Assembly: GCA_026545765.1 (NCBI GenBank)
Contig: CM048839.1
Span: 4,300,835-4,364,834, forward strand
Direction: 5' to 3'
DNA: 64,000 nt
From: Plantago major
Lineage: Eukaryota > Streptophyta > Magnoliopsida > Lamiales > Plantaginaceae
Shown here: positions 37,255-48,706 of the stretch, one piece after another
How the letters are laid out: each line of letters begins with the position of its first letter
How positions within the stretch are numbered: the first letter of the stretch is position 1
Notes under the pieces: model-generated
What the model saw: only the letters and a program-made list of their open reading frames with translations
Database searches by the model: none
What the model was told of the DNA's origin: nothing
Position numbers and translations under genes: made by a program

Positions 37255-37590
37255 TTGTCGGGGGTCATTGAAAAATTCTAAAAACTCATCGAGGAAATGG
37301 TGAACCCTAAAACTCCTTGACACATAAAATACAAATTCAGGTTATTATAAATGAAGGTATATATTTAAGTATGGCAATCTTGTAAAGGTTCTATCATTGC
37401 ATATAAACCTTAGCAGAAACACACAATAACCTGAAACATTTTAAACATAAACCTTAACCATTCTTCAAAAGAACCTTAACCATTATCATATGCAAGTCTT
37501 GTACGAGTTGGACCGCAATGTGAGTAGCTAACTTTTGGAGCAAGTAGGACAACTGATTCTTTTTGAGGAAAATGTTCATATAAATAATAC

Positions 37591-37840
37591 TCACTCCGTC
37601 CCGCAGAACTTCATACATTTATCATTTTCAACCGTCCCACAGAACTTCATACATTACCAAAAAAGGAAGCTACCCCACACCCAATAAATAATAAACAATC
37701 TCAAATTTACACTCAAATTACACCTTTTACTATTAAAAATACACTTTTTCCCACCTTTACTATATTATATCATTACTTTAACTTTTCGCATAAAACTGCG
37801 TGCTAACCCTAATGTATGAAGTTCTCCGGGACGGAGGGAG
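37591..37840. mobile_element. Stowaway-like MITE
   Basis: A 250-bp element between TA repeats (37589-37590 and 37841-37842). The ends are CTCACTCCGTCCCGCAGAAC and ..GTTCTCCGGGACGGAGGGAG. It abuts the right side of the telomere-motif array. Internal direct repeat: CAGAACTTCATACATT occurs twice at the left end. Confidence 0.9.
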
Positions 37841-38176
37841 TATGCCATATATGAAATTCAATGGTACAACAAGATGACCAAGGAAATGTATTATATCAAT
37901 AATTTGAATCAAAATGGTATATCGGGAGCAAATAATCGAGGTTTATAAGAACTAATATACAACTCAATGATACACCTGATACCAAAAGTTCTAGCTAACA
38001 GCCATAATTCTTAATTAACAGACAACTTTGTATGTATGTATGGAATTACAATTAATCTCAAAATGCCTACTCAATAAGTACTCAAAAGTAGAAAACTCAT
38101 CATCTTCAAGGGAGTCCTCCAATGTTGACGCAATTTCCGGACTTGTGTTAGGAAAATGAAGCATGTCAATTCATCT

Positions 38177-39130
38177 TTAATCTTTGTAAGTTCTAACACA
38201 TGTAGATATAGTCCAACTCTTCTTTCCATCTTCTGTACCCTGAATAGCGTAAAAATCGTTTTTAGCAGGTCTCCTCTTTAGGACACACACACACACAAAT
38301 TATATTTATACTACCATGTAGTTAATCAAGTAAGGCAGGGTTGACTCAATATTCTACTCTAGCTAAGAAACATACATTTACCAGAGCACAGAAGGTTAAA
38401 AACAAGAGCCAACTCAATTTGAATAAATATACTACCGTTTATCAGAACACAGAAGGTTAAAAACAAAAGCCAACTCAAATGGAAACATTAAGAACTCTGG
38501 TTTGCCATAACTATAATTGAGCCAAAACATCAAAATATTGAAATTCAAATCCATCCCAATTACTACTGACATCCAGCAACAAGCAGAAAGAGGAACATAT
38601 AAACAAAAATAGAGAAAAAAAAACAAAAAATAGTGCAAAAAATTTAATAATCCTGATTTGAGTGCTAAACTACCTTCAACATGTAAATAAACAAAAATCT
38701 TCTTATTCCTTGCAAAGAGAAGCTCGACAATAAAGTTTCCACAGCCGGTTGAAGCTTCAGATGCCGATTTAGCAACATAATTGCGAGTATCTGAGAATCC
38801 TCATGAAATAAATCGACCTAGCAAACAAACATATCAACCGGTGAGAAGAATGGAAGGATGAGAAGTGAAATGGAAATAAAAATTGAGATGAAAACGAAGA
38901 ATTACCGATTTTTTCCGCAGATCTGGATTAAAACCCTAGGTAATTGGAATCGAAATAAATCCTCCATTCTTGAGTATGAAATTAGGATTGAAATGAAGCT
39001 TTACATCTATAGAAACCAAACGATGAGAAGAAAAGGTATGATTACATCTAAAATCAGATCGAAAATAGAGATGAAACGAGAGAGAATTGAAAATACCTTG
39101 GATTTCGAAGGTCTTGGTCGAATCTGAACG
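38177..39130 (-). other. Possible spliced minus-strand transcript with a 55-codon ORF
   Basis: The minus strand shows a leader-like exon ending at 39097 (AATCCAAG, then GTATTT), an acceptor CTAG before 38817, a donor after 38674 (GAAG, then GTAGTT) and an acceptor CAG before 38239. If spliced so, an ORF from the ATG at 38778 reads MLLNRHLKLQPAVETLLSSF and ends KSWTISTCVRTYKD at 38177 (55 residues). I know no such protein. Another frame of exon 2 also looks protein-like but starts directly after a stop. It may be a noncoding RNA, a micropeptide gene, or a decayed gene. Confidence 0.22.
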
Positions 39131-41140
39131 ATGAAGAATGACGATATGAGCACTCTGGGTCAGTTTAAGTTATTTACATAACCCGATCATAAATTTGCAG
39201 CCCGACCCGCTGGAAGCTAGAACCGGGTTGACCATTTGGATCCGCGAAATTGTGAATTATTGAGGTAGTTATTAGTAGGTCTTTCCATAGTCTCTCAGTT
39301 AGTACGTTTCTTATGAGTATTAGTAATAATTTGATGTACGATTTATGATTATATTAGTCGAGATGCCACAATATTGAAGGAGGGCGGAATATTTTCAATT
39401 GTATGAGTTGAATGTATTAATGATGGTGATGATGATTATACCAAGCGTTTCTATAATTATGCAATCCACATGGAAACCTTAATGTGTATTCCTTACTCTA
39501 ATTGGATTGTTCCATGAAACAATTTCCTTATGACAAGAGTTTTAATTAGCCTTGATAATAATGTAGTTACAGGGAGGATGCGTACTTCAAAAACCAGTCT
39601 TATGTCTCCTCGAGATTAGGGAAAGAAAGAAGAACTATACAAATGCCGCGACTATGATTCTATGCAGGCTATTCTATTTGCAAAACTCAACTGGAGTGTA
39701 AATTTAAACATTCGTAATCACTTTTATACATTGATCATAACACAATATATATTGGTTTGAGAAGAATATTTCGTATTTTAGAGATAATTAAAAAGGGAAG
39801 AAAAAGAAATCTTGTGGTGTCTTATCGTATCTCCATTTAGAAAAAAGTTACATTTTGATTTCATCGGTCATTGTCTTGAGTTTGAAATTACTCATAAACG
39901 ATAATAGTAAATAATTTAATAAAATCACATAATAAAAATTATTTACTAAATTTTCATTATATAATTTTAATAATTTATTTATTAATATCGTTTAAAAGTA
40001 AATTGTGGTGACGATTAACATGTAATATAAAATGTAACTTTTTCTGATAAATGATATGCATCCAGGATTTTAATTTGAATGAATGAGAATGAAATAGATT
40101 TAGCGTTGTTAGGATTTGAAAGATTTGGGGTTTTCTGCAGAAGCTAGTAAGAAAGGTCAGGGAGTTATTTGCAATTTTGATGAAGTTTGTTGGTTGTTAA
40201 GTTGTTCATCAACCGTTGCTTGCTCTTGATCTCTATAACATAGAGATTTGTTATAGTTACTAAACTTTTTTTTTCCCTTTCTGATTTGTCCAAGGCCAAG
40301 CCAGAATTTCGAGCTTGAGGATGAAATTATATAAAGCAGCTTATGTATCAAGTTGGGGGAGACTTAAATTATCAAAAACACTACATATATACTATTCTTC
40401 ACTATGTCTCCTCCTGGCCCAGCCTCCGGATTTGTCAATTATGATTGAAATCACCAAGAAAATTAGTTGATTGCGCAAGGGTTTGGAACGTAGTTGTTGA
40501 GATCAAGAGTTGAATTTGGTTTCGATTACATAGTGAAATTCTCGTTTGTCCTTCATGCACTAGCTAGGCTAATTGGCGAGTCAAAACACGTTGCATTTTG
40601 TGTTAGATTTGTATATCATTCGTCAATTATTTCCTTACCCATTATACAAAACAATTCCAGAATCAACCCTTGTTTTATATATCACAATGATCTTACTTGT
40701 TAATTTACATATATGGTGTTTAAAACTATAACCCTGAGTTAGAATCGTTTCAAAATCGGGATATTTCAACTGCACGTCTTCTAAGTTTGGATCCAGATCC
40801 AACCCGAGTAAGTTGGTGAACTAGGTAAGGTGGTAGTAATAGTGGGAGCAGCAGCAGGGAGGGAGGGAGTATGTATGATGTATGAATGTGGGAAGGGGCT
40901 AGGTATGTGTAGAAAGTGTAATAATTGAGAATGCATGAACTGAGTGGTAATAAATGAAAGATATAGTATTTAGTATGTAGGTAGGAGATGGGATACCCTT
41001 TCGCGGCGCACATGGAATAGGGTTTGACTATTAGGAACATATTACATCCTCCCGCCCCAACACCACTCACATGCCCTCTTTTCATTGGTCCCACTTCTCC
41101 CCACACTATGAATCTCTGCACATGGGATTCTTCATGGCCC

Positions 41141-41172
<32 letters not shown>

Positions 41173-41523
41173 CCAATCATGTTACGTTATCTCTATTCCG
41201 AGCTCCTAAAAATAATTTAGGACCTATTGTAATACGGCGATATACGTACATGTTTAACTATAAATATCGCATGTTTTAACTTTAAATAGCATGTGCGTAA
41301 TATATTTACGTTGCCTACATTATTAATCACGATAGAAATATATATGATTTAAAAATTCGAACAGGCTGATTTTATAGAAGTTTGGAATCTATTAATTTTA
41401 TGATAATCATATTCGTAGCTAAATACGTATTGTTTTCAGTTAAAAACATGTGATGTTTAGCTTGTATCTGAAATATACTGTATTTCGTTGAAATCATTGA
41501 TGGGCTCTTGTTTATACTGGTTG
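39131..41523. other. Spacer without a supported gene
   Basis: AT-rich. A (TA)n run of 12 units lies at 41149-41172. A 131-codon minus-strand frame (40750-41145) is low in complexity, has no known motif and no family resemblance, so it is not called. Confidence 0.45.
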
Positions 41524-41851
41524 TTTGGTATGGAGTTAAAAAATTGAGTTAAAGAAAAATTTTAGTTAATGAATAATAACTGAGTTAAAAGTGTGTTATA
41601 AAAAGTGGTGTTTGGAATAGAGTTAAAAATTTATAGGGTTGTTATATAGGGTATGTAAGAATAAAGTGACGTGTGTAAGAATGAGGTGATGTGTTTGATA
41701 CTTTTTAAGTTATTTGATTGGTTTAAAGTTGTTAGTTTGATTGAAAAATTAAAAATGAAGTGAAAGTAGGGTAGTAATACAATGATGATTGTTTAGTGGA
41801 TAAAAAATTGAGTTAATTTTTTTACTGTAGAAGATATAAAATAAATATTCG
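41524..41851 (+). repeat. Inverted-repeat family C, left copy
   Basis: About 328 bp beginning TTTGGTATGGAGTTAAAAAA and ending ACTGTAGAAGATATAAAATA. The inverse complement of 45219-45544 matches it throughout at roughly 80 percent identity (shared blocks TTTATAGGGTTGTTATATAG, TGATTGTTTAGTGGA, ATTGAGTTAA). No coding capacity and no obvious terminal repeats, so the class of element is open. Confidence 0.85.
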
Positions 41852-42789
41852 AAAACATTTTAACAGATGAATAATCTGTTTTAAATGAAGATCAAACAGC
41901 AGGATATTGTTTGCATGCATCCTTCCACTTGAACTTGCTTTCTATAGCTGAATACAATCTAGTTCACTAAGCTGCCATAACCTGTCACAAATTGTTAGAT
42001 TCCATGAACAATTCCATCCTCTTGGACTAACCCAATTATATTCTAGCACTAATTAAGATGTACAAGTTGTATCATTATAGTAACTTAATTATAAGGGATA
42101 CATTTGCGCTTCTAAGGTCCGACTCCATTTATACGGCTTAACATACACCCATCTCAATTGTATTGATCTACAACCGTTAGATCATTTGTATAAATATTAT
42201 TTTAAGTTGTAATTAATCATAACCGTCCATTAGATTTGTAACTTTTACAATGACAATTTTGGTAAATATAGCTATACAAACATAATTATATTGTCATAAT
42301 ATATTATAAATTAACTATAAACTTCAAAATAAAATAACATAAAATTATTTTAATTAGTCTGCTAAGTGTAATAAATGACTTATCCAGAAATTCATAGCAA
42401 GAACCCTGAACCATACTGCTATTTCTAGAATCCAGTTCGGATATCCATTACTTAATCTTCATACAGATTATTTGCCTGTTTTTGCTTACCGTTAATGCAA
42501 TTCTATCTCTTGCTTAGTCTGTTCAATCGAGTCGCGTTCATGATTAAACCACATAATTGAGCATGATCTCGAAAGAAAAGATGAATAAATTAATTGATGA
42601 AGCTAATTTGAAAAGAACTCCAAAACAATTTCAAGAGTCCGTTGGATTTCCTGCAGGTACAAAATAAGGTTTAGAGTTGATGTTAGATTTGGCAATTTGA
42701 AATTAGGGTTCTAATCTGATGTTTGTGATTTGGGAGAATGATCTATCCATATATTGTTTGGATCCTGATTAAAGTGACTAGAATGTCAG

Positions 42790-43225
42790 AACACGCTACG
42801 CGTATTATTGTGGTATCTAGTTACAAATAATTGATGAAATATATGAATGTAACTAATATCGTTGAATCTGATAATGGATTGCCCTTTTTTCCAAGTTGAT
42901 TTAGGGTTCAAGTTAGTGCAAATTGATCTGTTTTAATTCAATTGGAGACGATGGAGAAAAAAAAGATTGGTTATCCTTGTTTTTTAAGATGAATTGATTT
43001 GGTTGGGGTTGAATTAGGCTTTGAAAGTTAATTGGAGAATTCATATTGATTTTTTTTTAATGATGAATTGATTTTGTTAGGGTTGCATTAGGGCTTGTAA
43101 TTTAATTGAATTAAACAGATTTTTTTTCTAACTAAAGTCTATTTTACATACTTATTACACATGGGTTCGATTTAACTTAAATTAAGTACTCAATTGCATA
43201 ATTTCAATAGTTGTCCACTTATATA
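42790..43225 (+). repeat. Inverted-repeat family B, left copy
   Basis: About 435 bp that pairs with the inverse complement of 43690-44130. Shared features: TACGCGT, GAAATATATGAA, GATAATGGATTGCC, TAGGGTT, CTCCAATTGAATT-type blocks, GGGCTTGTAATTTAA and a TTGTCCACTTATATATATA end. It lies inside element A, whereas its partner lies outside. Confidence 0.8.
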
Positions 43226-43238
43226 TATAAAAAAAGAA

Positions 43239-43273
<35 letters not shown>

Positions 43274-43282
43274 TAATAATAA
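43239..43282. repeat. (AAT)n microsatellite
   Basis: About 14 trinucleotides with one CAA interruption, lying between the family B left copy and the right arm of element A. Confidence 0.95.
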
Positions 43283-43689
43283 ATATTACTGTAATATTCT
43301 TAACCAACTAAGATTTCAAATTTTATTTTATATTTTAAGATTGAATTTGTAATATATTTAATTTAAGAGGTTATGACATTACAATTCGTTTGTATATCTT
43401 GATTAATTTACATAAATTGCCATTGTAAAATTTACAATTCCGATGAACGGTCATGATTAATTGCAACTGGAAGTAATATTTATACAACTAATCTAACGGT
43501 TATTGATAAGTACAAGTGAGATAGGCGTATGTTAAGCCATTACAGTCGTAGTCGGATAGTAGACTTGGCCTACATTCATGTGGATATTCTGTTGGAGTTT
43601 TGTAGGGAAGTGTTCACATTTCAAAATTGTACCGTGTTTGATATAGAAATAATTCGGATTCTCTTTTATTTGTCATTTCGTATTATTAC

Positions 43690-44130
43690 AGTATATATAT
43701 AAGTGGATAACTATTGGAGTTGTACAATTGAGTGTTTAATTTAAGTTAAATTAGATTCATTCGTAATATATATGTAAATTAGACTTTAATTATAAAAAAA
43801 AATATGTTTTATCCTTTTAAATTACAAGCCCTAATGCAACTCCAACAAAACCAATTCATTATTAAAAAAACTCAATATGTCTTCTCCAATTAAATTTCAA
43901 GCCCTATTTCAATCCAACAAAATCAATCATAAGAAAAAAACAACGATAATAAATCTTTATACTCCATTTTCTCCAATTGAATTGAAACATATCAATTCGA
44001 CTAACCTAAACCCTAATTCAACTCGAAAAAACGGCAATCCATTATCAGAAACATCGATATTACTTACTTTCATATATTTCATCAATTATTTGTAAGTAGG
44101 TGCCACGATTACACGCGTAGCATGTGTTCT
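43690..44130 (-). repeat. Inverted-repeat family B, right copy
   Basis: Inverse complement of 42790-43225, from TATATATATAAGTGGATAAC at the left to the ACGCGTAGCATGTGTTCTTA end. An apparent plus-strand open frame (43877-44095) is a by-product of this repeat and has no known motif. Confidence 0.8.
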
Positions 44131-44249
44131 TACATTCTAGTATGTTTAATACATTGTCAATTTAATTAGTAAGTTTTCCACCGTCACTTTTGTTTCCGTA
44201 AGTTATTAAATATTCTATTATTTGTACTTTGTAACAATTCTAGCCAATT

Positions 44250-45022
44250 CTTCTCAAAAAAAAAAAAAGGCGAATTACCGATGGTTCCCCTTAAATTTGG
44301 CCCAATTACAGATTCGTCCCTAGATTGGCAACAATGACAAATATGTCCAAATCCCCATTTTTGAGTTGACCAAACAAAAAATAAAGAAAAATTAAATTAA
44401 ATGGCCTCAGTTGCAATTTACAAGTTTCATTTTATTACATACTTGACTCTAATATTTTATAACTTAAAAAAATAACCCAAAATATTTTTAAACAATCCCC
44501 AAAACTTATTAACTAACATAAATAACCCACCCATCTTCTTCCCCACCACCAACACCACCACCAACACCCCCCCCCCCCCAAATGCCGGAAAAGGAGCATC
44601 CATGGTGGAAGCTTCCGCCATGGAAGTAGTGGTGGTGGTGGTGGCGGTGTGGTGGTGGTGGTGGTGTGGCGATGTTGATGGTGGGGAAGAAGATGGGTGG
44701 TGGTGGGTGGTGGTGGTGGGGAAGAAGATGGATGGTGGAGAAGAGGGTTAAAATTTTAATAATTAAAATTTTTGGGGATCTTTTTATAAAAATTGAAAAC
44801 TGTTAGGGCTCATTTTGTAATAAACTAAAACTAATATAATTATGGAATTATAAAGATGAGAAAAAAATAGGATAAAAAGTTGACTTTTGGGGCTGGTTGT
44901 AATTGTTGAATTTGGACATTGTAAAAAATGGGTCTATCTGTAATTTAAGCCAATCTATGGGTGAATCTGAAATGAGGGTCAATTTAAGGGATAGTATCTG
45001 TAATTTTTCAAAAAAAAAAAAA
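44250..45022. mobile_element. 773-bp fold-back insertion with 17-bp flanking direct repeats
   Basis: AACAATTCTAGCCAATT at 44233-44249 recurs with one change at 45023-45039. The insert has A runs of 13-14 at both ends. Its flanks pair as inverted repeats of about 100 bp (44270-44370 with 44890-45009), sharing CCTTAAATTTGRCCC, CAGATTC and AGATTGGC. Its centre is an imperfect palindrome of CACC/GGTG repeats with a C14 run (44567-44580). No coding frame is convincing. The long direct repeat is unlike that of common TIR transposons and closer to retroposon target repeats. Confidence 0.6.
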
Positions 45023-45218
45023 AACAATTCCAGCCAATTGAATTTAAATTAGGGTAAATTTTCGTTGTATCACACTATAGTGTATCTGATACTTTAATAT
45101 GTTATACAATTATTGCATCTAAGTGCATTGAATATTGTACATTATATAACATACAACATTACCAGCCAGTTTGGTATACCACTAAGAATTACTAGTCATC
45201 CGTTAAAATGTTTCAAGG

Positions 45219-45544
45219 TATTTATTTTGTATCATCTACAGTAGCAAATTTAACTCAATTTTTTCTCCACTAAACAATCATCATTTTTTTCTACCCTACT
45301 CTTATTTCTTCTTTATTTTTTCAATCAAACTAAATCAAACAACATTTAAACCAATCAAATAATCTTAAAAAATATCAAACACATCATTTCATTCTTACAC
45401 ACATCACATTTTCTTACAACCCTATATAACAACCCTATAAACCTTATAAATTTTTAACTTTATTTCGAACACTATTTTTTATAATTCAATTTTAACTCAG
45501 TTACTATTTATCAACTAATTTTTTTTTTTTAACTCTATACCAAA
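45219..45544 (-). repeat. Inverted-repeat family C, right copy
   Basis: Inverse complement of 41524-41851, 3.4 kb away. The copies differ by substitutions and small indels at perhaps one site in five, so they were inserted or duplicated long ago. Together with families A and B they frame the 41.5-45.5 kb structure. Confidence 0.85.
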
Positions 45545-47915
45545 GATTCAGTACGAGTCACACTATGTTAAAGTTGTATAACACTGATTAAACCCGAACA
45601 TGGTACAATACTTGTAGTAGTATTTGTTAGGAAAGTAAGCCGCCGTAAAGTGGGGATAAGGTATAAAAACTAGGTAAGAAATGGTAGTTTGCTAAATACG
45701 CATGCAATATTGACTTTCACTTGAAGAATGATTACTTGATTACAAAGAACAGATGAAGTGGATCTATGAATCTGATACATGAATGAGTTAGTGCCAATGG
45801 GAAAGAGACAATACGTCGTCTTCCAAGAAACAAAGAATTATTCAAGCACCATATATCTAGGTACTACTTTGTACTTGATCCAAGATCCAACCCATCCTAA
45901 CTTTTACCCGCACATTTCAAGAAAACCCTGCATTTTTTGGTGCCATTTTCCAAATATCTATACTTATAATATGCACCAATACTACTACTATAATATTCCC
46001 GTCAACCAATGAAAATATGGCATAATCTTCAAGTGTAAAGCTCGCCCTAGTGCGTCGAGGCATGACCTATAAGGCCTACGTTGTTGTCGTGTACTGTGTC
46101 CATGTGATGGTTGGCTCCATAAACTAACATATGTCATTTTTCGAGTATTTTATCCTCATTCATGTTAAATTCACACTAAATGCATGCATTCTATGAAAGG
46201 GCAAAGAAGGAAAAAAATGTGACCTAAAAAGCTTAATTTTGACATTTATAGGGCGTGCCATAATTTCACAAGTCCTCAAAATCGTTACCGACTCAACCTT
46301 CCACCATCATGCCCTAAAATTCTTAGCATCATTATATAAATGTTCATGTAGTTTCATACGTTGTACAATTGGAAAACCAAAAACGACCCAAATTGGGAGG
46401 TTTTTTTTTTTAATTGTATAACGCTCGAAACAGGTTAAATAAATTTAACCGTGCCAAAAAAGGAAAGAGTGTAGCTTATACTCTCTATCAGAATCAATTA
46501 TATGACGAGTATTACATTTTTTGTTTGATACGTTTTAAGATTTTGCAAACATTATCTTACGTATATATTGACGGATCTAACTTTGAACCAATCAATACAC
46601 ATATTTTACAACCTTATACGATTGAATGGAACACATGTAATGTGATAAAACATGAATACTAGTTTACTAGTTTAGTACGATATATTGTTTTTGTAAAATA
46701 TTATAACATGTGGTTATTATTACTATTATGATCATTCTCACAAATCGCAATACATAGTTGCTAAATTGAGCTTATTTAATGCTAGAGATTCTTCGTGATA
46801 CATCTTGTCACGAACAACGTGAATTCCATATGGGACGATTGTGTAAACCCACATTATTTGTTTATGTTCTGGACCACTAAAACCCCAATCATAAAAGTAT
46901 TGTTGAACTTCGTTTATATATAGTTTAAATACAGATTGCTATATTTTATTAAGAAAATTATTAATGTTATTAACTAAATTATTGATATCTTTAAATAAAA
47001 TGTATTTTTTTGTTTATAATATATACTAATATCTTCAATTAAATCTCCAATGTTATCGTTAATATTCATGACGTTTGTGTCACTTTGTTTATCTTTTTAC
47101 TAAACCGGCCTAGGAAAAGACCACTTAAACCCAATAACATCAAAATAAACCGTTAAAATCTTAGCTACCGACTACACATATAAGTTTCCATTCTTAAAAG
47201 AAAAAGAAAACAAAGAAAGAAAAGAAAAGCATAGGACAATGATAGGAGTAGTGAAAGCAATATAGAGATGGAGAGGCAAAGTAATGTAATGTAGTGTTAT
47301 GGTAATGATGAAAAGGGTAGGCTATACTCACCTTATGTCAATCCCATTTCCAGCAAGATTGCCTTAATCCAGCTCATTCCTTGTCCCACGTGTCCCCATT
47401 CCATTCCCCATTATTTATTTTTTCCTTTCCTTTTTATACGCCTGAACTCGCAACCGCTACCTTTTGAGTGCACTCTTGATAAACCACTCTATAATAGGGA
47501 TGTAAACAATGCAAACTAGTTGAATTTCACATAGTACGACAAGCCAGACTCAAATGGCTAGGTAACAAACTATATATGGCATTTGAATTTGTGACTATTA
47601 TTAGGATATTACACTCTTTTAATCAACGGATTATTTCTGATGAGACTTGTATTAGTGTGGAGTAGAGGTGACGAAATGATGTTATTAACTATGAATATAA
47701 TATCTTAAACAAAAATAATAATGTTTTATAAGCAGACATTTGATATATTGTCGTTTTTTACATCATCAATTGTTTTAGGTGTGAACTTCAGTGTTTTAAC
47801 ATAAAAACATTCATTGACATATAACAAAGTGACATTTTTTTTTTTTTTTTATGTGTACATATAATATTGATGTTTTTATTAAAAATTTATGGATTGTTTA
47901 GCAAGCAATAGAACT
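45545..47915. other. Spacer without a supported gene
   Basis: AT-rich. Short open frames (45779-46012, 46239-46421, 46414-46662) show no motif and no splice context that I trust. Nothing else stands out. Confidence 0.45.
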
Positions 47916-48260
47916 ATGTTAAGCCACTATTCACCAGTTAATTATCCAGTTTGTCATACAACTAAAAGCATTGTTAAGTCACTATCCCACCGACATAAAA
48001 TCGAGTTACTATTCATTTGTTAAAGGTATGTTAAAAAAGACTATGTTAAATCTTATTCAAAACATTCCATTGTTTACCAGGTCACAAAAAACTCGGTTAA
48101 GTCACTATTAACCAGTTATCCCGTTTACAATAAAACAAAAAACTATGTTAATTTATTACATCACTAACATAAAATCGAGTTACTATTCATCTCTTAAAGG
48201 TCTGTTGCAAAAACTCCGTTAAAATCTTATGCCAAACAAATTACTAGTCTTTCTGGATAT
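47916..48260. repeat. Tandem duplication (period about 178 bp) upstream of Aux/IAA gene 2
   Basis: Two copies share GTTAAGYCACTATT, CCAGTTA, AACATAAAATCGAGTTACTA and TTAAAGGT in the same order (from about 47918 and 48094). They end roughly 450 bp upstream of the Aux/IAA start codon and so may lie in its distal promoter. Confidence 0.8.
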
Positions 48261-48706
48261 AATCATAACGTTCGTCGGCCCATTTTAGTCCCTGTATAAA
48301 GACGGTTCGTTAGGTAAATTATTCTTTTTTTTTTTTTTTTGAGCAAGAAAGGTAAATTATTCAAACAAGTAGTACTTTTAGAATATCCCACATCACTTGT
48401 GAATAGATTATGCAAACAACATATAAGGTGGATAGACTTTTTCCTTAACAAGACCTTTTAAAAAAAACTATACTATATTTAAAAAAGAAAAATGAAAATC
48501 CATCCTTATATTAAGAGGCTCATTTAGCCCAAACACACTCTTCCTCCCCCCCAATTTTAATTTCATCATAATCATCATCATCATCATCTCTCCATTTTGT
48601 TCCACTTTCTTTTCTTCAACAGTTACCAACCAATCCTATTTACACCTTTTTCCCCAATTTGCTTCTCCAAATACTGAAATCACAACACACCACAATACAA
48701 TCAACA

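Larger units (their letters stand above)
36165..37475. repeat. Satellite-like array with telomere-type motifs
   Basis: The block GAGGAAATGGTGAACC recurs near 36188, 36487, 36698, 36863, 36993 and 37293, giving intervals of about 300, 210, 165, 130 and 300 bp. It is usually preceded by GAAGCATTCTAAAAC and followed by a CAC(A)TGA-like block and CAGGTTATTAT. Units also contain CCCTAAACCCTAATTAAGGG segments that resemble plant telomere repeats and are arranged as palindromes or half palindromes. Full units appear to be about 300 bp, shorter ones being deleted. Confidence 0.8.
42115..43560. mobile_element. Element A with long terminal inverted repeats
   Basis: The left arm (about 42115-42350) and right arm (about 43310-43560) are inverse complements. 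Shared blocks are GGCTTAACATAC, AACCGTTAGAT, TTGTATAAATATTA, AATTAATCATRACCGT and TTTTACAATGRCAATTT. Arms exceeding 200 bp suggest a non-autonomous Mutator-like element, but no 9-bp target repeat is clear. The interior holds one arm of family B and the (AAT)n run. Confidence 0.65.

Noticed and set aside
38858-39127. 89-codon plus-strand frame rich in Met, Lys and Ile
   Set aside because: It is the reverse of an AT/CT-rich leader-like stretch; composition explains it and no family fits.
40750-41145. 131-codon minus-strand open frame
   Set aside because: Rich in Leu, Pro, Tyr runs from repetitive DNA, with no known domain; the plus strand of the same place is equally open in part.
43877-44095. 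72-codon plus-strand frame
   Set aside because: Falls wholly inside the inverted-repeat family B copy and has low complexity.
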